From Auricularia sp. M13 (taxonomy: Eukaryota; Basidiomycota; Agaricomycetes; Auriculariales; Auriculariaceae), in the NCBI GenBank assembly GCA_037042915.1, contig CM073203.1:2604001-2668000 (forward strand): a stretch of 64,000 nucleotides of DNA, given 5' to 3'. The notes under the pieces are model-generated. The model had not been told where the DNA came from, did no database searches, and saw only the letters and a program-made list of their open reading frames with translations. Shown here piece by piece: positions 24,467 to 35,584 of this stretch. Every line of letters starts with the position of its first letter. Position 1 is the first letter of the stretch. Position numbers and translations under genes: made by a program.

Positions 24467-25322
24467 TGTTGCGGTCATCACGGCCGTCGCAAGCTCTGTC
24501 CGCTTGCCCGCGGGTTTTACGCCGCTTCGCCGAGCGTTCGGTCGCTGCTGCATACAGTCGGCGCACTGTTTACCCTCGGACGGAGACTCGGCCAGAGTTA
24601 TACACCTCGGGCTGTTCAACTCGGGATATGATCTGCACGCCGCTCTCTACCTACCTAGGGGGTGAGACGACCTCGGTGCATACCCCAATTCGGCTCGGTG
24701 GAGGCTTCTCACCTTCGGACCAATGTTCGGCAGCTCCCCCCTCGCTGTATGCGTCGGATATGGGCGTTGTGGTGCTCGGGGCAGGCTCCAGAACCCCCTT
24801 TGGACCTCGGGCGGACTCGGTGGGTCACCCTGGGCAACCTCGGAGGGTCGGAAACGCCTCTATTGGACCTCTCGTCGGTACGGTACCCCTCGGATGGATA
24901 GTAGGTCGGTTATCATCACCTGGTACAAGCTCGGCTACATCCTCGGACCCTCGGCCCGTGGCTTCAACAGCTCGGCGCTCTCCCCGTGTACTCGGGAGGT
25001 GCCCTCCTTCTCGGTCCGTGCACTCGGTGGGTGTGTGTATGTGTGGCATACCTCGGCACCTTCGCCCTGTCTCGGACCCTGTTCGACTGGAGGTGTGGTA
25101 GAGTGCTAGCACTATGGGAGACGATGGTGGATGGACCCTTTAGCTCCGGGATCACCATGGACCGGATCAGTGGACCTTGGGGATGGGTATATAGGTTGTG
25201 GGGTGTAGATGCGTGTACCCTAGGTTTGGTCTGGTCAATTGTACCGCTTGTCCGTTCTTCCTCGTCCTTCTCTCCTCTCTTGGGCGTCGGTCTCGGCGAG
25301 TGACGAGCGCTCTGCCGTGACA
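24467..25322 (-). repeat. LTR (downstream copy in minus orientation)
   Basis: 856 bp, near-identical to 27928-28782 and to the inverse of 61764-62619. Many evenly spaced CTCGG triplet-like motifs run through it. Confidence 0.92.
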
Positions 25323-26319
25323 TAAGACCAAACCTTCACTCCCTTTCGACCGACGCTCATCCCTCTTCTCCTTCCCCACACGGCCGCGGCGTCCTTTCGA
25401 CTACTATCGCCCGTGTGTCACGCCGACGACCTCATCAGGCCGGCCTCGCCGTCAGCTAGCCGCTGTGCACCGGCCGAGGCCCATTGGCACCCGCATCCTT
25501 CTCCCTCGGAGTCGCCACCCACACCGAGAAGCGAGGCGTACGCTGCCAAGGCCCTATCTCCACCCCATCGGCCGCAGCGCATGACCAAGCCCTTGGCACA
25601 GCCTCTCCACACGGTCGCGTGGGATACCCCGATCCCGCCCCCGGCGACCCCTGGTGCAGCACCTCCTTCGCACCCTCTACCCCGGCGAGTAAACCGAGAC
25701 ACTCGCCCACGCCCAAAACCCCGCCCCGGTTGTCTGGACTTGCGCGCTCAAGCCACAGCTGTTACACCTCTCCCTCTCGCACGCCATCGGCAGATGGGGC
25801 CTCGGCCGTGATCCGGATGGACTGGATGCACGCGCCGCCACGCCCGAGATATGAATATCCTCGTCCCGAGGACGTCACGAACCACCGGCCGCTGGCTGAA
25901 CGACACGTACGACGTTTAACGATGTCCCGGGCTCGTGCCGAGGCTCCAATGACCAGTAACTTCGTTCGCTGCGCGGATCACAGTCGCCGAGGGCGATTCT
26001 CACACGCTCTTTATTTCCCTCATCATTTACTGGTCGGTGCGCAGGCGCAGCCGGACCGACAGGACACAGTACAGGACTGGAATCCAACCTCTCTCGGACC
26101 TTGGACTCGGCTGCAGGATGCTTGGGTCGGAAGATGCCACGCCAGGATGGACACGCCGAAGACTGGAACCAAACTCTCGGACCCACAGGAAGGAGTCCAC
26201 TCGGTTTGGCGCTTGTTCGGACCCCCACGTCGATCACAGGTTCAAGAAGACTATTTATATTCTATACACGCGCCCATTGCGACAAGAAAACTATATACAA
26301 GACGGCCGACCCGAAACAT

Positions 26320-27759
26320 CTAATCCATGTCCATCGCCTCCTCCACCTCCTCCAGATCATCCTCCTCCTCCTCCTCCTCCGGACCCGACTCAGGTGGCGC
26401 GGATGCGCGCGAGGAGGCCGCCCCAGGTGTCACGGAGGAGCGCGATGACCGGGTAGCCGTACCCGCTGCGAAGCGAGTGCCCCGACGCATCGCCGAGCGC
26501 AAAGGCGCCGGCGCCGACGGCTGCGCATTCGCGGCCGCACCCCCAGTGACCAGCGCCCACGCCGCCGCAAACTGGCCCATGAAGTTGGGGTGCAGTGCGG
26601 GCGCTGCGACCCCAAGCTCGCCCAGCGCCTCAATGGGCAGCGCCGGCAAGCTCTCCTTCGCGGCCCGGGATCTCGACGCACGGGACGACGACGAGGCGGG
26701 CGCCTGGGAGGTGACGGACGCGGCGCGGGAACGAGACGGCGGCGCACGCGTGCCCGACATCGGCGCCTTGGAACCCTTCCCGGTCTTGGTCCCGAATCCG
26801 AGTGGCGCGCGCAGGTCCTTCCACGAGCATTTCACCTTCCGGCGCGAGCACTCGAGGCACGCCGCCAGCCCCTGCGCCGGAAGGCACTCGTCGTCGCGGT
26901 CCACGCATCGGCTGCATGGCTGCTGAATGTTAATACCCCGAGACCAGCAGCAGCAGAACGAAGTGCTCACCGACGTCGGGACCCCGTGGCGGTCGATCAG
27001 GCCGTCGGCAAACGCATTGTCCCACGCCTGACGCCGCTCACGCAGTGCCGGGCGCTCGTACACACCGGGCGGGGGAGTCCTCGGCCTACGCGGGTGGTGG
27101 AGAAGAGCCGACGCTGGCGGAGCAGACGCAGGCGGCGCGCGGACAGCAGACGACGAGCGCGGCGGACGAGGCGTTGGCGCCGAGCGCGCAGGGAGGAGGC
27201 GGCCCCGATGGTCGCGACGATGACGGTGCCGGTGCAGGACGGCGCGGCCTCGGAGCAACAGCGGACGGTGACGGCGCAAGCTCCTCGCACTCAGCATACA
27301 GCGGGTGCCCGGGCGGAACCTTCAACGTCGAGCAGCGCGGGCGGAACGGAGCGTCAGAAGGTAGCGGCGGCAGACGCAACGCCAGTGGTCGGACCGGGTC
27401 AGACGACGACGGCGACACGGTCATAGACGGCAGAAGCAGGGCATCCGACGGCGACGAGCACGCGGCCAGACTATCGGCCAGGACGCGGGCGGATGGCAGC
27501 AGCGCGAGCAGCAGGCGGCGCTCCGTCTCGAACTCGAGCTGACGGTGGCGGGCAAAGTCGCGGTGCGCGGACGGGATGCCAGGGTCGACGAGGGCGGCGA
27601 CGATGCGATTCACGGCGTCGCCGAGCACGACGACACGGGCCTCCAGATCCTCGGGCCGGGCGCGAGAAAGGACAAAGTCCCCCAACACGGGCACCCAGGC
27701 GGGCGCCCGCTGTTGGGCTGGTCGTCGCGGACGTGGTCAACGCGGTCAGGCGCGGGCAT
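26320..27759 (-). CDS. Retroelement-borne protein with Zn2Cys6-like cluster
   Basis: The start is at MPAPDRVDHV (27759), about 170 nt inside the LTR, and the stop follows MDMD at 26320. An N-terminal helical part (GDFVLSRARPEDLEARV, FARHRQLEFETERRLL) is followed by a Pro/Ser-rich region, then RERRQAWDNAFADGLI. After an intron (GTGAGC…TTCAG, about 26925-26975) comes a cluster C-x2-C-x6-C-x8-C-x2-C-x6-C (PCSRCVDRDDEC … CLECSRRKVKC) and an acidic tail. The cysteine spacing matches fungal Zn2Cys6 DNA-binding clusters, though the basic half is second rather than first. Two one-base indels relative to the copy at 62789 break the frame near 27700 and 27190, so this copy is probably not fully open. 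It may act like a Gag or DNA-binding accessory; neither is shown. Confidence 0.65.
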
Positions 27760-27927
27760 GGTGGTGGTATGAGGACAAGAAGCAAAACGACAGGCCGAAG
27801 CTTTATGTCAAACCGCGAATTGAATGGCCATTCAGTCCGCGGCGCCCTCGGCCCGTCATTTCGCCCTCCCCGCCTTGCGCCTCCCTCCCTCGGACGCTCC
27901 CTCGGCTCGCGGCTTGAAGGGGGGTTA

Positions 27928-28782
27928 TGTTGCGGTCATCACGGCCGCCGCAAGCTCTGTCCGCTTGCCCGCGGGTTTTACGCCGCTTCGCCGAGCGTTC
28001 GGTCGCTGCTGCATACAGTCGGCGCACTGTTTACCCTCGGACGGAGACTCGGCCAGAGTTATACACCTCGGGCTGTTCAACTCGGGATATGATCTGCACG
28101 CCGCTCTCTACCTACCTAGGGGTGAGACGACCTCGGTGCATACCCCAATTCGGCTCGGTGGAGGCTTCTCACCTTCGGACCAATGTTCGGCAGCTCCCCC
28201 CTCGCTGTATGCGTCGGATATGGGCGTTGTGGTGCTCGGGGCAGGCTCCAGAACCCCCTTTGGACCTCGGGCGGACTCGGTGGGTCACCCTGGGCAACCT
28301 CGGAGGGTCGGAAACGCCTCTATTGGACCTCTCGTCGGTACGGTACCCCTCGGATGGATAGTAGGTCGGTTATCATCACCTGGTACAAGCTCGGCTACAT
28401 CCTCGGACCCTCGGCCCGTGGCTTCAACAGCTCGGCGCTCTCCCCGTGTACTCGGGAGGTGCCCTCCTTCTCGGTCCGTGCACTCGGTGGGTGTGTGTAT
28501 GTGTGGCATACCTCGGCACCTTCGCCCTGTCTCGGACCCTGTTCGACTGGAGGTGTGGTAGAGTGCTAGCACTATGGGAGACGATGGTGGATGGACCCTT
28601 TAGCTCCGGGATCACCATGGACCGGATCAGTGGACCTTGGGGATGGGTATATAGGTTGTGGGGTGTAGATGCGTGTACCCTAGGTTTGGTCTGGTCAATT
28701 GTACCGCTTGTCCGTTCTTCCTCGTCCTTCTCTCCTCTCTTGGGCGTCGGTCTCGGCGAGTGACGAGCGCTCTGCCGTGACA
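27928..28782 (-). repeat. LTR (upstream, promoter-bearing copy in minus orientation)
   Basis: 855 bp. Read on the minus strand it begins TGTCACGGCAGAGC and ends ACCGCAACA, has a TATATA about 130 bp from its start, and lies just upstream of the gene start at 27759. Confidence 0.92.
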
Positions 28783-29208
28783 ATACGCTGCAGCAGGGCC
28801 GGCCGCACCTCAAGACCGCGCCCGCCAAGACGCAGCATGACTTCCAGCTCAGCCTTGTTGCGTTCCAGAAGGCCCATCAGCTCAGCGTTGCGAGACAGCG
28901 CACGGTCGTCGAGGGCGCCAAGACTGCCGTCGACGACGACGTCCCGCTCGAGCACACCGACAGCGCCCGCACCGTGCGTGTCCGCGGCGAACGAGCTGAC
29001 GTAGGCGAGCGAGTACCAGCGCAAGGCCGGCCGGCGCGCCGCGTGTCTCATGATCATCTTCGTCGTCGTCGCCGCCATCGTCTTGCTCGCTGTACGCCGC
29101 TTCCAACATTTCCTTTGCTATCCGGTGCTGACGCGTCTCATTCGCACGCAGATATTGAACTAGATACCACCCTCTTATGTACTGCACGGACCTCTCGGAC
29201 GCACCCAC
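28783..29208 (-). pseudogene. Unidentified cellular-gene fragment
   Basis: Two coding-like stretches lie in different frames on the minus strand: ERSVQYIRGWYLVQYLR … MLEAAYSEQDDG (29200-29050) and WYSLAYVSSFAADTHGAG … LLERNKAELEVMLRLGG (29020-28800). The LTR element at 28782 interrupts the second. Beyond it, at 24461, the frame would end after three codons. I cannot identify the protein. Confidence 0.35.
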
Positions 29209-29213
29209 TCACA

Positions 29214-29214
<1 letters not shown>

Positions 29215-29252
<38 letters not shown>
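29215..29252 (+). repeat. (CAGA)n microsatellite
   Basis: Nine uninterrupted tetranucleotide units. Confidence 0.95.
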
Positions 29253-29255
<3 letters not shown>

Positions 29256-29403
29256 GCTCTTTGGGACGGGCTGCGAGTGCTGTGATTTCAATTCGCAGGC
29301 ACTTCGCGAGCCCACATTGAAGTGTTGAATATGCTACCATAGATTCATCGCTTTTATCGATACATTTCTTATCCCCAGACGTACGTCTAAAGCTCTGAAC
29401 TCA

Positions 29404-29922
29404 TCACGGTTTGTAAGGTACGATGTGGCACCCGAGCATGCCGCGCCCGCCCCAGCCGTTGCGCGGCGTCAGGCTGAGGAGCACATCGCGCTCGCCGCGC
29501 CGCGCTCTGAGCGGTATCGAGCGCTGCAGGCAGTTAGTGAATCAGCTACTGGGACTATTGCGCACTGGGACATACGTTCTCGTGCGTGCTGACGAGCTCA
29601 AGGAGCGGCGCGAGATTCGCGCCGGCGAACGCGGACGCTGTGAGTGTGCCGAACTTGACGAACAGGTCGTCGCGCTGCAGGCCCTTGGACGCAGGCGAGC
29701 CGGGTGCGACGCCATCGACCTTGGCGAACGGGCTCTCGCTGCCCGCCACCCCGTTGTCGTTGTCGCTGTCCGGCGGGAACGCGCCAGCGAGCGCGTCCGA
29801 GAGCCTGTCCATGACGGCGCGCAGGTCATTCCGGAGCTCAAAGATGCGCCCACGCGCGTGCCGCACGGCGTACACGTCGACGTCTGAGCGCGGGAAGCCG
29901 TCCGCGTCGACGAGGCGCATGC
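29404..29922 (-). pseudogene. NAS2: Proteasome assembly chaperone Nas2/PSMD9-like, N-terminus missing
   Basis: Nas2 (p27/PSMD9) helps assemble the 19S proteasome base. The exon 29922-29576 reads RLVDADGFPRSDVDVYAVRH, then ARGRIFELRNDLRAVMDRL, and a PDZ-like start SPFAKVDGVAPGSPAS … LQRDDLFVKFG. A GTATGT…CTGCAG intron (29575-29524) leads to the final exon, VLLSLTPRNGWGGRGMLGCH, and a stop at 29404. This covers the conserved body and the PDZ domain, with no frameshift. The usual first exon of about 50 residues upstream of LVDADGFPR is not found in the 600 bp upstream. Its place inside the giant transposon argues for a captured, 5'-truncated copy. Confidence 0.75.
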
Positions 29923-30580
29923 TGTGGACAGTGTCAGCAGCAGCTAAGCAAGCTGCTGATGTTGGGAACGGGCGCGATAACCGATGACGCCGAGTCCAAA
30001 GCCTCGTTGGCTGCGGGGCAGAAGACCGCAATGTCGTCATGCGCAAGCTGGGCGACTAGTTCATGGAAAAGAGCTGGAATTGGTCCTGGATTTCGTCGAT
30101 GGGGGTCTGGTACTGCGTCCCATTGCGCCCAGCGCAGCATCCGCGCATGGCCAGCCAGGCAGTCGGAGTAAACGCGCTTGCGGTTGTTTCCGACCCAACC
30201 TTCCCCTGCCCCGGTACGAGCTTCTTCAACCGACCGACCTTCACGCGTGCGTTGTGACTGTGCCGACGCGTTTTCTGCCCTGAAACATTACAAGCAGCAT
30301 TGGAGACACATGTCCTCGTCGCCAACACGCATAAATCAGGTACAGCAGTTCGCGGATCCCAAACCCTTTTGTCGCGACAAAGGGCTTTAGGCTTACGTAA
30401 TCCTTGCCCAGGGAGAGGCTAGCGACAGCCTGCAACGGGCTTTGGTCAGCGCTTTGAACCTCGGCGCTTCGTCGGGCCTCGATGAACAGGACTGTCTTGC
30501 CCTCGCCGTCCTCCTACGGGCTTTGACCACAGACAGTGCGTCGTGTCTACTCTGGATGAGCGTCTGATTAACTAAACAGT
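29923..30580. other. Mixed remnants, no gene supported
   Basis: A minus-strand stretch (DEIQDQFQLF, then HELVAQLAHDDIAVFCPA, about 30110-29980) looks coding but is short and frame-shifted. The rest up to the dioxygenase start shows nothing I can support. Confidence 0.35.
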
Positions 30581-33500
30581 ATGTTATACGTAGGGATAAT
30601 TCGCGACCGTCTCAATAAGCTCAGTCCGTTGTTGTTGGCCGAGCTGGGCGTGCAGCCCTCGGGATCTTCATCGCCTGACTGTGAGTGCATTCTTTCCTCC
30701 CCGATTTCAGCATCAAGCAGCTCCTGACCATACTTTGCAGTTTCTGGGTTAGGCAAACGGGCATTCGCTTCGATTGAAGCCGACAACGGCTGTCAAGCTG
30801 GGCATTTGGACAAAGGCAATGCTCAGAAGCGCGTCCGCTTGCTCGTCGATAGCAGTACGATTCCAAGGCAACTCGACTGCGCTGGATCTTCGAAGGGGAC
30901 GCAGTACGTATTTCAGCAGGCAACCAACCATATCTGTAGCTCTAAATTCATGCAGGACAGTCGCCGAGCGTGCAGAAGGTGCTGCTCCGTCTTCCATGGA
31001 ACGGCCCTTTGTGGGCTTGGATTTTCCAAGGTGCGTTTGGCCTACTCTCTGATGTAGGGTGGCTAGGCTGAACCACCCTGAACTAGTACACCGTCAGGGC
31101 ATCGTTCTTTGCCAGGAAATAGTAACTTAACGACACTCGCCGAGGTTGCCGCGGTCAACCTCTCTGCTGGTGCTGCCGCCGACACTGCTGGTGCCGAGCC
31201 GGCTGGTAACGACCCGGCCGCTGGCGCTGACGCTGCTGCTGGAGACGCCGACGCAGGAGATGCCAACGCAGGAGATGCCGACGGAGGAGACGCTGCCGCA
31301 GGAGACGCTGTCGCTGGAGACGCCGACGCTGCCGCTGCGAGGGAGCAAAGGGCTCTTCAAGAAATCAACTCCATACAAGTTGCCTTCACCCATCTATGCG
31401 CTTCTGCTCCGCCGTTTGCTAGCCAGCTGGACTTCAACGGGGACGGTAGCTTGGCCCCAACCCGACGGAACAGGCCGCAGCTGCAGTTGGAGCAAGACCT
31501 TAACAACATTATTTCTAGGCTGGATGCAGTGCTGCATGAGGGGAGCCACGCTGTGCTGGATGGGTGTAGGAAGACGATCGCTGCTGTCCTCCAATACCAG
31601 GCCGCGCGGGACCGTCACAATGCGACTCTTTTTGCGAACCAGAGGCCGGGTCAGAGAGAAGGCTCGGTACGTCTATTGTTCCTTTCCAATCGCGCAGCCT
31701 TATCACATTTTTAGTCTGACGATGAACGGACCATTGTGAACCCGACTCCGGAGCGCGACCGCTCCCAAACGGCTGTCAACCGCCAACCCAGCCCTGACGA
31801 AGACGGCGAGAGCGAATTGACGGAGGTTGAAGAGGATCTGGGTGGTGTTGGGCCGCCAGGTGCAGGTGCTGGAGCTGCGGGCGGCATTCGCGTTGGAGGG
31901 GATGAATGTCCTCGGGCCTCAACTTCTGCAAAGCGCGCGGCGCGGGAGCTTGTTGGCGCCTCTGCTGTTTCAAGCGGCCGGCTCCCCACAAAGAAGCGCG
32001 GGCCTCGCAATAAGAGCCAGCCCCACACGCTGTCGACCAGTGCACCAGCTCTTCGAGCACCGACTGTGGAGGTGCTCTCGTGCCTTGCGGGTATCTCGTC
32101 GCCTATGGCATATGGTTCCGTTGTGCACGCATTGCAGATGAGCTGGAGTGGTCAAGACCTGCAGATGTTGCCTTCCCAAGACGACCTGTCCGACGATAAT
32201 GCCGAAAGCTTAACACAACATGCAAAGCAGTGCCAGGATGCAGAGGCAACGCTGTGGCTTATTTCATTACGGTCGATGTTGTCGGAAATGCGATTTGCAG
32301 TAACAGCGCAGAGGTAGGTAGCAGACCTTTCCGATTATTCCATACTTACGCTGCGCAGAATTCTAAACGAGGCTGCGGCTGATTACAGTCTTGACGCCTT
32401 GATGGAGGAGGAAAGCAGTCGTACCGGCGCCTCCGCACATTCCCTCCTGCAGTATCATGCAAAGGGTATGAAATGGGCGTATCTCTTCCTCGCCGGTACG
32501 TCCCCGCATGCAGAGACGCGACACTGTTCTGCTCACCTGGCTTTGCTGTTCCAGGCTCAGCGCCGTTACTTATTGCGTGCGCTCTACTTGGTCTGCGCCG
32601 CAAGCTTATTCGTATGGACATGGGCTCCTTCCCCGAACTGTGTGCCTGTATCCGTAACCCGGCTAAAAAACACGGTGCGCTAGAGAGCACAATCTCTGAT
32701 AATTACTCAAATTGCTGGCAGCTCCGGCATACGTGGCCAATATCATTGTACCAACGCTTGTTGAATGGGGTCGCTGCTTCAACTTGCGCCTTGGACGAAC
32801 TGTGTTTGGACAAGACCTTGCAGCAGATGACAAGATCTTGTCAGGTCTTCAATTCAAGTATGTTGCGAGGCTCTAGTTGCGAGGCTCTAGTTCGCTGAAG
32901 TTATTTCAAAACTTTGTCTGGGTTTCAGTGACTGGATTCTTCCGCGACGAGGAGAGGAATGGGAGTCTTGGGATGGTTCCAAACAGCTGACAATGTTCCA
33001 ACCGCGGCCACCTGAGTTGACCCCGCATTTGCCTGTCGTTTGGACCCCTCCTACGCGTACTTGCAGGGATGTCATCACTGGCGTGGCAGACTTCAAGAAG
33101 CCTTTTTCGCCGGTTGCGCGCATGCCTCGCTTGCCCAGCACAATGTCGGTGGAGGAGCGAAAGGCGCGTAATAAGGAATTGCGCAAACAATTCGCGACAA
33201 AGGAGCGCGATTTCGTGCAAGCTCACAAGAATATTTGTGCTTCCTGGGATGACCTGCAGACTAAGGTAGATAGCTTGGTTATCCTGTGATGCTTTCTGAA
33301 TTATTACCAGGCTCCTTCACACGCATTCACGGATACTGGGGACTACCTAGTTGTCCCAACAAGACTCGCCCGCGAAACTCAGTACGCGTTGAGATGCTTT
33401 CGTGCGCTGCGTTATTGATTGCTTTTAAGAACTGACTTGAAGTTTTGTCATTCCAACGGCGCCTTCATTGCAGAGGTGTTGGATACCAGCATGTTTTCAG

Positions 33501-34343
33501 AGCAAGAGCTGGCGCCGCTGTTCGAACATCTGAGGGATGCCATGCGCGTAAACCCAGAAACGATACCAAATGAAAGTGACGGCTCGTACGTCAACTTTCC
33601 AGCGGTGCATTGCCTGATCAGCAACAAATATTCTGAGAACGTAAGCTCCTGCTCAGTATGCAAACATTTTATTGACTTCTCGCAGGGTGACGATGACGCT
33701 GGGCCTCAATTGGCTGAAACAGCAGACGAGTTGCAGGGCAATGCTCATCAGCGTCTACCGCGCCCACAGCTGGATCTCCGCGCCGACCTTCAAGGGTACA
33801 ATGATGCCTGTGCTGTCCTTGAAAAGATTTTCCGTCTGGTTGCTGACCGCGTATGTCTTATATGACTTTTGTCGTTGCCTTGCATTTCCTGATGCTTTGT
33901 AGATTAAGGCGTCGCTTCCCAAAAGCTACGAAGTGCTCATGAGCTACGTGCGCGCGCTCCCTATGGGCACCTGGTCCCCTTGCTATCCATTTGCTGGCCT
34001 AGTCCTGAACTTTGGCGTCATGACTGACCCGCACCTGGATGAAGATCTTGAGGTCTGCGTCGTCATTACATTTGGCAAGTTCACTGGCGGTGAGCTTGGG
34101 CTGTACGAGGCAAAGCTCCTGTTTGAGATGGAGGGCTTTTCCATCATAATATTCCCATCCGCGAAGCTCACTCATTTCAACCTTCCTTTCCAAGGACAGC
34201 GCGGCTCAATTGCGCTGGCCACTGAAAAGGCTTCAACAGCCTGGACAAACTCGCGAAATGCTTGGAGGCAGTATTTGTACACGGGCAAGCCTCGGCGTCA
34301 AGGGCGCGGAGGAGGCGTTCGCGGTCAAGGGAGCAAGGAGTAA
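30581..34343 (+). CDS. TET/JBP-like 2OG-Fe(II) dioxygenase, multi-exon
   Basis: This is a predicted nucleic-acid base oxygenase. The last exons carry the double-stranded beta-helix: VLNFGVMTDPHLDEDLEVC gives the HxD iron ligands (about 34030), then FTGGELGLYEAKLLFEM, and THFNLPFQGQRGSIAL supplies the distal His and the Arg for 2-oxoglutarate. Upstream coding blocks joined by short introns run from the ATG at 30581: LSPLLLAELGVQPSG; an Ala/Gly/Asp repeat (GDADAGDANAGDADGGDA, about 31230-31330); NNIISRLDAVLHEG; an acidic/basic linker with KKRGPRNKSQ; DWILPRRGEEWESWDGS; and SVEERKARNKELRKQFATKE. About ten introns are needed and joints at 31040-31110 and 32520-32930 are uncertain. Fungal TET/JBP genes are known to expand together with KDZ transposons. 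Here the gene is cargo of the giant element, in the same orientation as its transposase. Confidence 0.8.
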
Positions 34344-34458
34344 ATTAGTATTAGAAGCAACTTTATGGAAATTATGACTAGGTTTTGGTCAATCTGGGAA
34401 GGTCTGTCTAGGTATTAAGGGAAGGACTGATGAAAGAAAGGTAGTATGGGGGTGGAAA

Positions 34459-35480
34459 CTATAGGGTAAGGCTGTAGGTCAAAGCCTCGCTTACAGCTTG
34501 ATCCTGCAAGATAGCCGCCTTGTTCAGGACACCCCTGCTCAACACTTTGGAGAGATGAGCGGCCTGGCAGTCTTCGTTCATCTGCATCAAGTCAAACTCC
34601 TGCGAGAGCAACGTCTCGAACTCTTCTTCCGTCATGGGTTTGGTGCGCGAAAACAACGTTGGGATGACGCGCAGGTGCCAGTGGATAAGCCAAGCGGAGA
34701 TGCAGCGGTCGTGAGCACTTGGTGAGCAGGTGAATGGGTCCCAGTCAATCTTGATATTCAGATTGACCAGGTCAAGCCGGTCGCTTGCCATAAGGGAGCG
34801 GTAGTGCGTAATGACGGAATAGAGGTTGGGGAGATGGTTGTTCGGTGTATCCGCGGTACGTCCAATCGAACTGAGCAGTCGGATGTCCTCATCAGAGAAC
34901 TGGTAGAAAGGAAAGGAGAGCAATGCGCGCAGAGCCTCAGTCTTCCACTCTGGATACGAGAAGCGAACACCGAGGTGCAGCTTTTCCATGGGAAGGTATG
35001 GTGGGTCCTGGACAATATCCTGCCGCCTGGCGAATGCGCGGAGAAGGGTCTTGCAGCGATAGAAGTCCGCGAGGACCATCAAGTCCATATAGTCCCTCTC
35101 GAAAACAATAGAGTCAAATCTATCGAGAGTTAGGGCGGCGCAGTGCCTAGAGGCTAGGCAAGCACTCACGCTGATGATGTCAGATGAAGCATGAAGCTCT
35201 CAAAGACATTGGGTGAGATCTTCTCCGGTAGCGTCATGATCACTGGATTATTGTCGTCTGTCCCTTCGTTTGAGGGTTGACTGAACATCTCTTCAAAAAA
35301 TTGGCATTTTGTCGACAGCAGATGCCGATAGAGGCGGTAAAGCCATGGGCCGCACTGCACCACATGAGACGACTGACAAGGAGCTCAAGATTGTATGAAG
35401 CGCACACAAAGGACAATATTCCCGTCCGGAAAATAAAGGGAAGGGTGGCGTTGAGGTTGAGCAAGACCTTGGGTGCTCAT
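34459..35480 (-). CDS. BTB/POZ-domain protein
   Basis: The start MSTQGLAQ lies at 35480. The first exon reads RHPSLYFPDGNIVL and a short intron (about 35434-35385) joins it to YRLYRHLLSTKCQFFEEMFS, the classic fungal BTB fold with its helical dimer face, ending near 35166. A second intron leads to an all-helical C-terminal part of about 235 residues (DLMVLADFYRCKTLLRAFA … EEEFETLLSQEFDLM), typical for the large basidiomycete BTB family. The whole frame is open. It is divergent from the transposase gene with only about 105 bp between the start codons, so the two probably share a promoter region. Its partner is unknown. Confidence 0.8.
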
Positions 35481-35584
35481 GAACTTGGCAGAGGTCACGA
35501 AAGACAGGGCGCAATGAAAGTGTGCAAGTTGACTGTCGAACAAAGGGACAAAATTTCAAAATCCGCCAGTCCTTGTCTTCAGCT
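35481..35584. promoter_or_regulatory. Divergent promoter region, BTB gene / transposase
   Basis: Only 104 bp separate the two start codons. No clear TATA box is visible. Shared control is inferred from the spacing alone. Confidence 0.4.

Larger units (their letters stand above)
24467..28782 (-). mobile_element. Non-autonomous LTR retrotransposon with one gene, 4.3 kb
   Basis: Two direct repeats of 856 and 855 bp (24467-25322 and 27928-28782) start TGTTGCGG and end CCGTGACA on the plus strand. The 5-bp sequence ATACG is duplicated outside (24462-24466 and 28783-28787). The repeats differ by about one base in most of their length, so the insertion is recent. I orient it to the minus strand because the only long gene, the TATATA element (28648-28653) and a purine-rich tract (rc of 25323-25375) all fit that direction. 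No protease, RT or integrase is present. Another copy begins at 61764. Confidence 0.9.

Noticed and set aside
24986-25303. Plus-strand frames inside the LTRs (also at 28446 and 61783)
   Set aside because: They occur identically in every LTR, have no family motif and lie in the regulatory repeat.
25413-26330. Plus-strand Pro-rich frames as the gag of the LTR element
   Set aside because: Low-complexity and without motifs; TATA position, purine tract and the spliced Cys-cluster gene favour the minus orientation.
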